DNA of 64,000 bases from Vespula vulgaris (taxonomy: Eukaryota > Arthropoda > Insecta > Hymenoptera > Vespidae), in assembly GCF_905475345.1 (NCBI RefSeq), contig NC_066598.1:3191001-3255000 (forward strand), in the 5' to 3' direction. The translations under genes were made by a program, and so were the position numbers. Under the pieces are notes generated by a model, which was not told the origin of the DNA, made no database searches, and saw only the letters and a list, made by a program, of their open reading frames with translations. Position 1 is the stretch's first letter. Each line of letters begins with the position of its first letter. Of this stretch, positions 38,527 to 53,243 are shown piece by piece.

Positions 38527-40385
38527 CTGAAACAAAAATCGTAGAACATAATTTACGAGAAATCAGGATGAAAATTATTATTTATGCGTATCAACCTACA
38601 CTCTAAGTACTCAAACTTCTATTAAATTATGGAGAATAAATGTAACATATTTGAAAAGAAAGAAAAAAACGAAGTTAAACGATAGATAAAATTCTTTAAT
38701 GAAGACATTTGAACCAATGAATTAAAGCCTTTTAAACTTGAAATTTCTATAGATTTTTATGTCCAAGTTTACTTCATAAATTTCCTTTTTTTTTTTTCTT
38801 TTTGTTTCTTTTTTTTCCCTATTAACTAAGGAACTTTTATGAGCAGTTAACGGTACGATCTTTGACCCCCCGCTATCTCCCCCTCCCTTTCCCTAAAGAA
38901 AGATAGAGACGAAAGTGGTTGATCGAAAACGTGCGGTAGACCGGGTGCGGCCTTCGAAAGTATTGTACGAAGTGAAGGGTACGTTACGACCGTCAAGGTA
39001 GAAAGGTAAACTACAGAGTGTTATTATATAAAGACTAACATAATTATTATTCTCCATCGTATACTTGTAATTTATCGTTATTGATAATAGGACTTAGTGA
39101 GAAAGAAACTCTGACGTTTTTATTAATCCAATCAAGACAAGGACAGATAATCGAAGAGATAAAGATAGAAAAGATGAAAAAGAAGAAGAAGAAGAAGAAT
39201 ATCGTCGACTCGAATCGATTTAATTAATTAATCGTTTTGTCATAAACGTATATTCAACCCCCACTCTTATTCCATTCTATCGTAAGTCCCTGTCTTTATC
39301 TTTTTTTTTCTTTTATCTCTCAGTTCGTCTGAAAAAAATCCAAATTCGTGAAAGATAAAAAATATAATCCATGACGTATATAATATATAATATAAATAAG
39401 ATATAAATATATATATATATAATGTATAATATAAAGGTGAAAAATATAATTGATAAAAATTACATTGACGTATAATATATAGATCGACTTCGAAATTATA
39501 ATATAATCGGGATATTACATGCGTATCCATGTAATTTACGAGAATTGCGCGTGCAGGCCGCCGGCCGCATTGCGTTTGCCTTCACCTGCATTAATTCTGG
39601 GCCGCGAAGCGTAAAGCGGCGACTTCGCTTAGAGATTCGAGCCGTGCCGAGAGCGTAGGTATTTGTGGTTTATGCACTGTTAATTTTGCTCTTGTCGGTG
39701 GATCAAACGTGTTCCGCTCGAGATAAGCCGATAGATACTTAACAGGGGGTAGTGAAACTAACGATAAGGCGAGGGTTAAATCTTAAACGAAATTTTACAC
39801 GTTCATATTTTACATATGTACTAGAATACGAGAAAAATTTCAAGATCGTAGATATTGATCGTTGATAACGTCTTTTGTTGTAGAAAGATGTTAAAGAGAT
39901 TCGAACAAACGATATGCAAACAATCGATATTGATATCAAACGATCGAGAAGATCCTTGATAGAGTTGTTCGGTCCTTATAAAAATTATTCAATAATGATG
40001 ATCGTCTGAAAAGTATAAGTGAATTCGCATTTTCTTTTTTTCTTTTTTTTTTTTTTTTATTATTATTATTTTCTTTTAATCTTCTTTTTTTTTATTTTTC
40101 TTTCTTTCCTTTTTCTTTCTTATTATTAAACGATACGGTTTTAGGAATTTGCATGTAAGTGGATCGTCGAAAGGAAAAGGAATTCAATTTCTTGGTAGAT
40201 AAAAAGATTCGGAAGGATCCACTTTAAAAAGTTGGAACACATGTCCTACGTATTAATGCCGTCACGTACGTACAGGACGCTTCTTCACGTGTAAGCTACA
40301 GTGCTTTACGTTGGACGTCGCTTTGAGATCTCACGAGGAAAATCCTCTTTTCTCCTTTTTCTGTGTCTCTTTTTCTTTCTTTTTC

Positions 40386-40418
<33 letters not shown>

Positions 40419-42938
40419 TTCTCTCTTTCGTGCTCGTATCAAACGTTCCCTTAACTTTTCTCACTCCCTGTCCTACCCACTCTCTATACGTGACTAACTT
40501 GCAAGATAGGAGAGGACTCTTAGAGGAAGTATTCTCTTTTCTTTTTCCACGAAAACATCCTCCCTCTCTTCTCCTCTCTCATCTTGTCTTATCTTATCTC
40601 TCAGGGATTTTTTTTATCTCGTAAACTATTAGCTTTAACATTATATTTATTTCGATTTCTCGATTTCGATTTGATTGTTACTCTTCCTTTTCCTTTTTTT
40701 TTTTGATTTATTTTTTAATCGAAATGATTTTGCAAAGAGTTGTACCGATTAATAACAAGCATGATCAGAAAGTATTCATTAGAGTCAAGGATAATGCATC
40801 GGAAAAAATTTAATAAAGAAAGGGAATGGATTTTTATGAATCGACCGTACATTTAATTTATTTATTTATTTACTTTTTTTATTTATACGAAACTTTGACT
40901 ATATCTCGAGAAACTTGGTGTCATTGATAACGTTAATTGAGTTCTAATAAGTTCGTAATTTTTCTTTTTTTCTTTTTTGTATTTCCAACCCGATCTGTTA
41001 CGTACACTCTCATTTCCTAACACTCTCAATACATAGGATTTTAATTTATACGAAACTGTCAATTACATCTACCGATATATTAACTAAACCTAATATCAAG
41101 GAATTATCTCGCACGACATTTTTGAAAGTTACGAAAGTGAGATCATTACGTTTGTTTCATAACCGGTTAATTATTCCACCTGATATCTATAATATTCGAT
41201 CGATTTTAAAAACACTCGATACATTTAATATCCAAACACGAAGAATCCTCCTTTTTTATATTAAACATTTATCGTTTAACTTATATTACGATCCTTTCTA
41301 GTCCATTGATCGGTACACAATTACGAAGCACAATTATATTATCTAGATATGTAATCAGTATATCTATATAACCCCTTTCAAGCTTATACAACGAACGATT
41401 TTAAAGATAATTTACACCTTATAATTTTCGAAAGAAAAAAAAAAAGAAAAAAGGGAGAAAGAGAAAAAAAGAAGAAAAAAAATATATTTTACAGAAGAAA
41501 TATTACAGACACAGTTAAAGTTGGAATAAATAACAACCGTGGAATATAACAACCGTGAATTTCGAATTTAATCTCGAATATCTACAAACTCGGTATATGC
41601 GATAGAAAAGGATAGATAATGTGACAGGGAATAAAAGAGAGAAAGAGAGAGAGAAAGAGAAAGAAAGAGAGAGAAAGAGAAAGAAAGAGAGAGACGTGTG
41701 TTATTCAACCTACGAACTGACCGTTCGGTACTGGCGAGCGAGTTCCAACCGAGTCACGTTTTATATCTAAATGCAAAACATTTTTCCAATTGCCATCAAC
41801 CCACACGCGTACGTATAGTTAAATTACGAGAGTAGGTATGTATGTACGTGCGTACACGTTTTCTCTTTCTGCATACTCTATACTTTCACTGTTTTCTACG
41901 CTCGATTGGACAAGGTCCCAACGGCGTGTTCGCACACTTACATGTAAACACGTTTATTTACCACGACATTGCTAATACAATACAATTGACCGTTCACGAA
42001 TCAAGTTTTTAAGAAGAAACTTGTTTCAACTATTCGCACATTTTTATTTCTTTTTTCTTTTTTTTTTTGGTTTCTTTTTTTTCTTTCTTTCTCTTTCTCT
42101 TTCTCTGTTAGAAAAAAAGATTCATTAAAACGTATGATTGACGAATATTGGTAATCAATTCTACAGTTATTAAGTGTGTGTGTGTATGTGTGTGTATTAG
42201 ATATAAATAAAATGGTCAGAATTACATTGTGAAAGGTTTCGATCAATGTCAACGGGAATATAATATTATATTCTACGTAATTCTTATCTAATAGAAAGGA
42301 TTTTTCTATGTTATAATTAATTATGTACGAAGCTGTTCTTTTTTTTTTTTTTTTTTAAATACGAATAATACAAATAATTACTAGCAACGAGATATATTAT
42401 TTTAACTTTAAGGGCTTTAATGTTTTACACCGATACCTCCTCGATCGTTATTATATACGAAGAAATAATCGTGAAGCCCGTGATGTTGCCAGAGTGCACC
42501 AAATATAATAGAACGTCTTATCGTTTCCGACACGTAACGACAATTCCTTGAAGTACGCTCTCTTCCATGACATATACCTATTCGTCCTAAGAAGAAATGA
42601 AAAGATAATAATACGGTTTAATCCATTACAAAATTCTCTTCTTAGTCGTCTTCTTATCAATTTCGAAAGAGAGACCAGACAGACTAGAGTTTTCTATTTA
42701 ATACCATCTATGGACCCGACTTGACTATTGTTTTCTTAACTAATAAAAAAATCAAAGCTTCACGATGATCGGTCAGTCGTACAATCTAAATAAACAACAA
42801 ATAAACAATAATAACAACCAACGAAAAAAAGAAAAGAAGAAAAACAAAAATCTCTTTTCTTCTTTGAAAAAAAAAAAACCAATGGAAAAAAATGAAAAGC
42901 TATATTAATATTAAAATTCGTCCGAGAAAATATTAATA

Positions 42939-42941
<3 letters not shown>

Positions 42942-42988
<47 letters not shown>
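42942..42988. repeat. (GA)n microsatellite
   Basis: About 23 GA units. Confidence 0.95.
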
Positions 42989-43194
42989 AAACAAAATTAA
43001 AAAAGAAGGAAAAAAAAGGGAAAGATTATTAACACTGCATTACGTCGAGAGCTAATGAGCTTTTTTTATTTCTCTCTCTTTTTTTTTTTTCTTTACATTT
43101 TTTTCTGTCATCGTATTTGTTTTCCTTTTACACGAACGTCGAACGTTAAGCCGCAGTTGGAGCGGTATCAAGATCAGAGAAAAAAAGAGAGAGA

Positions 43195-43199
43195 GAAAG

Positions 43200-43238
<39 letters not shown>

Positions 43239-43240
43239 AA
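43195..43240. repeat. (GAAA)n microsatellite
   Basis: About 11 GAAA units inside a longer purine tract. Confidence 0.9.
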
Positions 43241-43400
43241 AAGAGGAAGTAAAAAAAGGAAGGGAAAAAAAAAAGAAAAAAGAAAAAAGAAAATTATTCA
43301 TCTGGCACGGCGGCCAAGTAAGCGAAAAGCTGCGAACTGTGTACAGGTCGGCGAAGTGAAAATTGAAACGTTTGGACGGACGCGCGTCCCAGTCATAGAA

Positions 43401-43507
43401 GCTCTCTCTCTCTCTCTCTCTCTCTTTATTTATCTATCTATGTATCTATCTATCTATGTATCTATCTATCTATCTATCTATGTATCTATGTATCTATGTA
43501 TCTATCT
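43401..43507. repeat. (CT)n-(ATCT)n compound repeat
   Basis: A CT run passes into ATCT/GTAT tetranucleotides. Confidence 0.9.
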
Positions 43508-43773
43508 CTTTCGCTTTTACTCGTTCCTCTCTTTCGAGGCTCGACGATGGAAGTCGATTCGGAGCACACCGAGACCGGCCTCGAAGGATTTCAATCGCAG
43601 AACCGTGACCTCGTAACCGTCGCTTTTATTACTCATTCCACCTTCTCATCCGCTCCGATCACGCGTGAACGTTGCAGTCCGCTATTTATTTTGTTTTGTT
43701 TTGTTTCATTTTGTTTTGTTTCGTTCACTCTTTTTTTTTTTTTTTTTCTTTCTTTTTTCTTCCCTCCTGTTTT

Positions 43774-43828
<55 letters not shown>

Positions 43829-45297
43829 TTATTTTTGTTTTTGTTTTTTTCATCGCGACTATTACTTCGAAAATCATGTAACCTTTTTTTTCAACATGGG
43901 AGTGATGTTTTAAAAAAAAGAAACGAAAGAATGTAGCCAGTTGTTTTACGAGATAAGGAAAAAAAATGGATCGTAAAAATTTTCAAATATTCGTGAAGTG
44001 GGTCCTAGAAAGAAATTAGAAAAGATTTTGAAAAGGCTCAGTTGAAACGTCTGAATCGAGTAATATCTATAAACGTGATGTTAACGAATTTCTAAACGTT
44101 GTAAGATGAGAATCTTCGTTTCATTCAATTTCATTCGATAACTCGAGAGAATACTTGATATAGTGTATTCTCAATTGACTTTAAGAACGAATGGCTGCTT
44201 CATAAATCAAAAAATTATTATCCAACTGATGTAACAGAATGAAAAGATACGAATTTGGAAAGATGTCTCTTCTGTTATATTTTTTATCGTTAACGATCGC
44301 TTTTCACGAAATCTCTTTTTTCATATCACTTTTCATCGAATTAAAAAGAAAGAGAGAGAGAGAGAGAAAGGGGGAGAAAGAAAAAGAAAGAGAAAGAGAG
44401 AGAAATATATATATATATATACATATAAGAAGACGTTAAAATTAGAAATAATTACGATATAATACATTTCGGCAGAAGACAATAGAAATAATTTCACGTT
44501 ACTTCCCAGTCGTTCTCGTGTTAATACCACCTATAAACGATATCCCTAGTGAATGATAGAAAGAATAAGAAAGAGATAAAACAATGGGCGCGTCCTCATT
44601 TAACGTGAACATTCGTTTCGTGAGAGTGCGAGCAAGAGTGCGATTATTTCGTGGTTAAAGTGTGTTTCAACGTCGTTGAACGAAAAGTAATAATAGGAAT
44701 AAACTGGAAGGAGACGATGGTTTGTTTCTTAAAAGCAAGAAGCAAGAAAAGGATTGCGAGAGAAGGGAAATGGAGGTGAGAGAGAGAGAGAGAGAGAGAG
44801 GAAAGAAAGGGTTGGAAAGAGAGTAGAAAAGGATAGTTGTACCAGCTGTGCCTCATTATAGTCGACGTGACGAAGGAACAGAGAAGAAGTGGAAATCGAA
44901 GTGGCGAATGAAGAGGAATGGAAAATACAGAGTGAAAGGGATTAAAAGGCGGAGACAGAGATGGACAGATAGATAAAAAGAAAAAAGAGAGAGAGAGAGA
45001 GAATTAGAATTAAAGAAAAAAATAAAGAGGAAGAAAGAAAGAGAGATGAAAAGAAAAGAAAAAAAAAGAAAAAGGGAAAAGGAAAAGAAAAAAGGCGGAA
45101 ACCGGAATTCAAGATCGCACTTTTCACGCCATTATATATACCCGATGAATTCCATTATGACGAGTAAGGCGACAGTAAAGGAGGTGGAGGAGGTGGAGGA
45201 GATAGAGATGGAGGTGGAACAGCATCGGCTTTATCAGCAGCTTCCGTAGCAAGCTACTTTCAAGAAAGGGTAACGTTCTTTCGATCCTACATCCACT

Positions 45298-45338
<41 letters not shown>

Positions 45339-45883
45339 TCTCTTTCTATCTCTCTTTCTTCTGTCTCTCTTTTTCTTCGGATAAAATATGTATGAGTACG
45401 TGTTTGTATAGTTTATACATATAACTATATATATATATATATATATATGTTTTTGTGACTCAGACGACTAAAGACGCATGACTACTTTAAGATATCCAAA
45501 GATCGATCCTATACACTACGATGACGACTTTTGACATCCTTTTTTTTATTATTTTTTGTTTTTGTTTTTTTTTTCTTCTTTTTTTTTGCGGTTTTTCTAT
45601 TTTCTTTCTTTCTTTTTTTCTGTTCTTTTTTTTTTTTATTTCGTTTTCTTCGTCTCTCCTCCTCGTGCCGAAAAAGAAAACTACTATACTATGATGGAAT
45701 ATATGTATTTTTTTTTTTTTCTTGTCTATTCGACAAGGTTACGTCTGACGTTCTTATATTTCTCCAAGAGATGGATCACCCGAATGAAATGAAATTTATC
45801 TGAGATTATTTGTGCTTTATGTTGTATCTTTTGATTATGAAAGGAAAAATGTAAGGATTATATCCACGACTGATATAATTTAT

Positions 45884-45917
<34 letters not shown>

Positions 45918-48125
45918 CAAAACTTGCAAAACAATTTTCCAAGATATTTCGAGTGACATAAATTAGAATAAATTTTTCTTTAGTATACGTTGCCGTGACT
46001 ATAGATAAACTTTTCAATACGAACCCCGCAGAAATTGAATTCTCAATATCGTATATAATTCATGAACTTTTAACAGCATATAGATAGGTAATATTTCCAA
46101 AAAAAACATACGGATAAAAGCAATAAAACAGAGATAGAGAGAAAGAAAGAAAAAAGAGAGAGAGAGAAAGGGTTGTTATTCAAATCAGAAAGAGTTGAAT
46201 TCAAACGATTTCGATAACAATGTCGAGAAACTTTTTTTAAACTTTATCGTATTCATTTCCGAACGATTGGAATATCATACATGTTTAATATGTATTTTAT
46301 CAAAATTTTACGATCGACGATAACGTATAATAATTCGTTGATCATTTTATTTGACGCAAAAGAAAAATCTGTGAGAATAATTTAATATCCACGAGATCAA
46401 TGATATATCAATTCGCGAACGATGCAAACTATGAATTCTGTTTTCAAAACTTTCCCGTCGTTCGTTCTAATTCTAATTACCGAAATCGATAGCTCTTCTT
46501 GCTAATTCGAATGATTCGATATTAGTCACAGAAACCGATAGCAGAAATCGATTGGGAAATTATCGGTGGACCGTGATGGGGCTTAATGTTCCTAAGTGCT
46601 GACCTTCATTCGAAACATTTACCAACAGACAAGCTTATAATGTTCCTGTATTTATGCGTCTACGCTCAACCACTTCAACACGTGAATCCATTTTGAACAG
46701 TTCAAACTCTATAAGTGAGGAGACACGGTTATAATCGTTAAACGAGAAAATTAAACGAAATGATGAAACAAAATGAGATGAATACGAAATTATCAAAAGG
46801 TTATTAAGAAAAGCGCATCTTGTATTTATTTTGTGATCGTAAGAAAGTCGGTGAAGAAGAAGAAGAAGAAGAAGAGAAATAAAGAGGAAAAAGAAAAAGA
46901 AAAAAAGAAAAGAAAAGTGTCCTTGTTAAAGATCTCTTTAGAAATTACCTTTGAAAAGGTCATTCCAAGTTGATCGGGATTGAATCCTCTTTTCATATTT
47001 GTCTCTTTTATTTCTCGGGACAAATCTTCTTCTTATTCTTCTTCTCTTTTCTTTTCTCCCATTTCCTTTTTTTCCGTTCTCACGAAAAAAAAAGAAAAAG
47101 AGAAAGAAAAAAATGTTCTCAATAGAAATTATGAATATCATCGCGGCTGTGGGCTGTCGCGCTTGAACTTGACATCTTCTACTTTTATTAAATAAAATCC
47201 CTTCAAGGATGATGAATACGATCGTCTATATAAGTCGGACAAAAGAAAAGAGAACGTATGAAGGATCGAAAGAAAACTATATCGTGCTATATGTACGTCC
47301 GTGTACACGCTGTTCTTTATCGTTAAAAGAAACTACGAGGAAATTTAAACTGAAAACTGAAAACCGACAAAAAACGATCCGATCCATCTTATTTCACGGA
47401 AAAAAGAAAAAGAAGAAGGAAAGAAAAATAATGAAGCAAACGAAAAATCTGTGTCTGAGGGAAGAGGAGAGAACAAAAAGAAACGGGAGACTTGCAAAAA
47501 GAAAGAAATTATTTCCTAAAATCGAATCACCTTTTGCTTCAAATTTCTTATTAATTCTTGATTAATACCTAAGTCTCGTTTAGTGAACTTTAAGCGAATT
47601 AACTATTACACTTGTGAACTTTTACGCTTTCTTTCCTTCTTTCTTTCTTTCTTTTCTTTTTCTTCTTTTTTCTTTTCTTTTTTTTTTTTTTTTTTTCGTA
47701 AACGAACTCGCGAAGAAAACCAAAAAAAGAAAAGCAACGAAAAGAGAAGAAACAAAATTTGACAAACTTTGTTTTGGCAAACGGTATAAGGCGTAAAGAG
47801 TTTGTTTCAGACTCGGAAGGAAGGAAGGAAGGAATTAAGGATAACGAAAGCAAACAACGTAAATTTAGATCTTACAAAAAAAAACTAAAACAAAAACAAA
47901 AAGTAAGAAAAAAAATATATATATACATACATCTATATCCAATCGATTGGTGATCGAAATTCGAAATAAATCACGAAAAAGAAGATAGAGGGATAGATCA
48001 CGCAGAGGGATAGATTATTCGAATCGTTCCTTCGAAATCAATGGATATTTATATAAAATGTTGTATGAATAATGAAGGGAGAGTCTTCTCCAAGGAATAA
48101 AACTGGTGTGCTTTTCTGTTCTAGA

Positions 48126-48171
<46 letters not shown>

Positions 48172-49558
48172 ATCTATCTATCTAACTATCTTTCTCTCTC
48201 TTTCTTTCTAACCTGAAGAAACGAGGGAGAGTTCGGTGGCAGAGAACAGACCAGCCGATGTAGGGCAACCCGGCTTACCTACCTCCCGTTAGTAGACGTT
48301 CAGATTGCGCGCGCCTGCGTCGAGTCATTCTTTAAGGTTACTGCCCTGGTTTCGAATACCTTCAAGGTCTCCTAGCTGCTCACACACACACGCACATATA
48401 AAGAGAAAGAGAGACAGGACGATGCTTACAACCCTTTACGAATCCGTTTGTCGATCCAGCTGCGTTTCACCACTTCGAAGAAGAGATTACTACTTCGAAT
48501 AATATTCTACTACTTTCAATTGAATTTGATTTTTCTTTTTTATTTATTTATTTATTTATTTTTTTAACAACGATGCATCAACCATCTCAATTAGAACAGT
48601 TGAGAACTAATTAGAAAGAAACGAGAAACCTTAACTCGATTGAAACGAGTCGTCTGAAAGATTATTGTCAAATCCTTTCAAAATGAAATCTAATCGTTAA
48701 AATTCGACCCTTTCATTTCTATATCCTCGTAGAGTTAATCGAAATGGTATTGATTTTCTCTGTATCTATTTCTTTTTTTGTTCTTGGTTTTCTTGGTCTT
48801 TGAAAACGTAGACCGTCCAAGTCTATCTCTCTCTTATCTCGAAAACGTATGTATATAACCGGTAGAAGAGGTTCGAGTCTCAAAACTTTATCCTTATCCC
48901 TGAGGACTTTCTGTTGGCTTTTAATTAAATCGAAAACACCTTACTTTACGTATCGTTTAACTTTAAAAATTTGCCGGTATAACTTTGAATTAACATGACA
49001 ACGCCGTTCGTAATAATAAGATGTAATAATATCCTTTCATAATACATAATACTTGTCTTTATCCAAGCTTTTAAACCGTATAATAAATAATTAAAGTCTT
49101 ATATAAATAATCAAATCCTTCCGAGCTTAACAGTTTCAAAAGTTTACGTATCTATGTATATTTTCTCTTAAATAACGTATCATTAGAAAAATCATTTGAA
49201 TGATATTTGAACAGTTAGAGAATATGCATTCTTGAGCCACCTGTTAATCGTACGAGAATATTAACTATAATTTCCTTTCTTTTTTCTTTCTTTTTTTTTT
49301 TCTTTAACGAAATATATCTAAAGAACGATGAATGAAACTTTGAAGAAAGAAAGAAACGGTGTTGAGAAAGGTATCGGTGTAATTTCCAGATGAGAATTTT
49401 CTTAGATTCGGCCCTGACTCAGATCGACGAACGATTCGACGATAAGTTCTTCGCGCGGTATATAAATTCCGTAAATTCACGCAGCCATCCCGAGTTCGAG
49501 GATATGACCTAGAGTCGTTGGTGGAGGTGGTTTGCAGGTGTCCGTGCTCCAACCCGTT

Positions 49559-49589
<31 letters not shown>

Positions 49590-52296
49590 GTATACATACA
49601 TATATGTCTCTCTGTGTATATGTGTGTCTAGGTGATAAGTATATGTATATATATCGGGTCGGGTGCAGGATAGTGGTGGAAGAGAGCGGATTATACGAGG
49701 GAGGTAGTGACCTAGTACAAGTGGCCGAGATGCATGACCCGAATACCGGCACGGTACAGGTGTGGTGTGTGTCCCACTGGCCTCTACCCTCTTCGAGGTA
49801 CGAAGCTTGCGAGTTGCCGTACACGGTGCTGTTGCTGTTCGTACTCCCTGAGAAAGAGCTATGAGCTCCCAACGGGATGCAACGGCCGGAAATGCCATCG
49901 ATCTTTCGATATTGCAATCGAGTTCTCTTTCCTCGTATATATAGATATATGTATATATACATATATTATGTCTGCTGTGAAGAAAAAAAAAAAATAAAGA
50001 AAAGAAGAAGAATACAAGACCAGAAGACAGAAAAGCTTCAAAACTCGGACTGAGCAATTTATCTTATATCAAAGATCTCCGTTACGATCGAGACAATGTC
50101 GGAAGAGTTTAGCGAATAAATCAATCGATATTATTTTATTTTCTATCCCTTCGAGTTGAATCGAAGGGTATAGAAGATTTAATGAGGATTCAAGAAACGA
50201 AAAGGATATGAGGGTGGAGAGGAAATTGAGGAAAAACTAGGTAAACGTTTGTTCGATTTCCAGTAAGGACTGACCACTTTCCGTCACGAATCACTTCGAC
50301 ACGCGATACTACCTTCTATCCACTCACCCACCCTAGGTGATTTCACGTTGCGAAAGTCTTTCTTTTACCCTTAAAATTCCCATCTAAAATTTACTTTCTC
50401 CGTGAAGATTTTTGTCTCCGATCGAAATAAACCAAGTGGGTCTAGTCGAATAGCAAAGAGTTAGAGGTTTGGTTTGTAGGGATGGATGAGTGGAGGGATG
50501 ACGATGATGGGGTGAACAAGGTGGGTGGTAAGTTTCACGGACAGATCTCCGTTAGAATCGATGCTTCTCTTACGGGCCGAGGGCAACGCGAGATCTTTAT
50601 TAAGATCTAAAGAAAAGGACGCGATCGATACGTCCATCAGTAGAGAAAGAAAGAAAGAGAGAAAGAGAGAGAACGAGAAACTCTCCCTGGCCTATGTTGC
50701 TGCACTGGGCTGCCATTGTCGCCGGTTACACCAGATAGATTTACGTTCGTCCTTGACCAAGTGCTTCGAGCATTCGACGACGATGACGACGACGACGACG
50801 ACGAGTATACGACTAGGTAGCAACACCAACACCAAAGGGGAATCTTCGTATAAATGCGTTTGGCAATGTCACTGGCACAGAACTTGTGGTCTCTTCCTCT
50901 ATCTCTATCTCTATCTCTATCTAGCTATCTATCTATCTCTCTGTACCTCAGTTACACTCGACGATGCCGGAATTGATTCCGGGAAAATCGAGTCCATCCG
51001 ATTAACTCTATAAGCCAGTAAACGTGGCCAGAGGTTTGCAGATCCTGTAAGTGACCGTGGTAATGCGAATTAGCGCTCTCGAGGTCGCGAACGTACACTG
51101 GCCACATGTACCGTGATAACCATGCTTCGACCTTGCGGTCGGACCGCAAAAGGTTACTAGGAAAAGAAGTCTCTCTGTATCAGAGAGAGAGAGAGAGAGA
51201 AAGAGAGAGAAGGGGATGTGTATTTCTTTTGGGACAACTTTACTACATCTCCTATCTTTCAACCACTCCTCCATCCCCAAGCGTTACATTTTAATTGGAG
51301 AGGATCGAGAAAGATGAATTGTCTTTTTAATTATTTCACAGATAGCTCGTATCGTTAATAATTTGTTTGTTAAGGACGCTGATTAATTATCTTAATTAGA
51401 GATAATAGATCTTCATTTGTTTCTCTTTATCTATGTTTAATCCTCTGCGAATAATCCCCCGAAGACAACCCGTTTAAGAATGATTAATGTTTTCAATCCA
51501 ATTCAAGATGAAAGAAACAAAAGAAATAATAAACTAGAACGGTTATACATTCGTTCGAAGATTTCGAATGAGATGAGATGAGAGAGAAAGAGAGAAAGAG
51601 AAGAGACGAAAGTACAGGAATTAATAGTCTATTACATAGACACAGATAGAATGTCTACCTAAGATCTATACGAGCAACGGACCATACAGATTTCCGACTG
51701 TCTGACCTAAATACGTAATTATCTTTTCGCGAGGCGCGCGACCTTGGACCTGGGTCAAGTCCGAACTGGGCCATATCTCTGTCTGCCATTTCTCCTTCGT
51801 ACATCAACTTACCTGTCCAACCAACATTTTCCCTTAGCTCCTCGCAACCTTTCAGTACCACCTTATCGTTTCTCATGGAGACTCTTGAAGGATCTGAACG
51901 AGCTAAGAATTATCGGATACAACTCGGTAATGTCACTGGCAGACCTAACGATACGAAAGGATATTCTTTTACATTTGACATTTTCTGAACAATTTTCTCT
52001 GTTAATTAATTTGTTCTTTTTCTGTTTGTTTTTGTCTTTTCTTTCTTTTTTCCTTTTTTTTTGTTTTTTTTAATTCGACAAGATAAACGAACATAAACAA
52101 ATATCAAATATCGTCGAAATCGTTTCCATTTCATTTCGTCGACCATCCCTCGTCGAAATTATAGATCAGGATCATGAAAAGGATATATCAGAGGGTGTTG
52201 TTTCTCGATCAAACGCGTTATAGGTCGACAGGCTCTGTGGTGACCCGTAGTTCTCAGGTAAACTCGTTCTCGGGCGCACCACCTCTCTACCACCTA

Positions 52297-52305
52297 CCAC
52301 TACCA

Positions 52306-52343
<38 letters not shown>

Positions 52344-52361
52344 GCTGCTGCTACCACTACT
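52297..52361. repeat. (CTA)n microsatellite with CTG and CCA variants
   Basis: Trinucleotide array; the poly-Leu and poly-Val frames over it are artefacts. Confidence 0.9.
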
Positions 52362-53193
52362 ACCTCTCGGAGCCCATCAACTGGGACGCTGACCCAGTTA
52401 TTTTACCTGTAGACGCAGCGTTAACACACACCTGCCACGAATGTCGTTTCTATCGACGCATCACCCTCTTTAGACCAATATTATGGTATACAATCGCACG
52501 CAATTTCTCTTTCTCTCTCTCACCCACTCAACACCTACTCTTCTCCCAAAAAAGACAAAGAAAATGAGACAAACCATCGAAAAGCAATCGACTCTTCCTC
52601 GAACAAGAAATATCAATGTTTTCATTAAGTCGGATTAAACAGTTAGGTTGATTATCAGATAATTCGTTTCTACGATCATTTACGATCATGTCTCTCTGTT
52701 TTTATTACAGTTCGTTGATACGTTTCTCTATATGCTTCTTGTTTAATTATTATTCGATAATCGAAAGCAACGGGGAAGAGATCAATATCTACGGTTTGAT
52801 ATCTACGAAGCTTAATATCTACGTGCTCTGCAGTTCGATCAGGACCACCAGTTGATCCAAATATCTCTGTGAAATTTTCCCTAAAAGATATATATATACA
52901 TATATATATAGATATATATGGGGATATATATATATGAACACATTCTATAATATTCGTGAATAGATTCGAAACGTTCCAATCTTCATTCTAATTTCCAATG
53001 AGAATATTTATAAAATCTAACATAGCATACCTCATGGAATTGCATTTGATTAGAAATAAATCATAAATTTCCTGGTATCGATCACGATCGATTAACGAAA
53101 TTTATTATTAGTTAATATCTATAATATTTTAATAACGATACGAATTAACTCTTTCTCTCTCAATATATTAAAGATATAACGAGAGATCAATAT

Positions 53194-53243
<50 letters not shown>

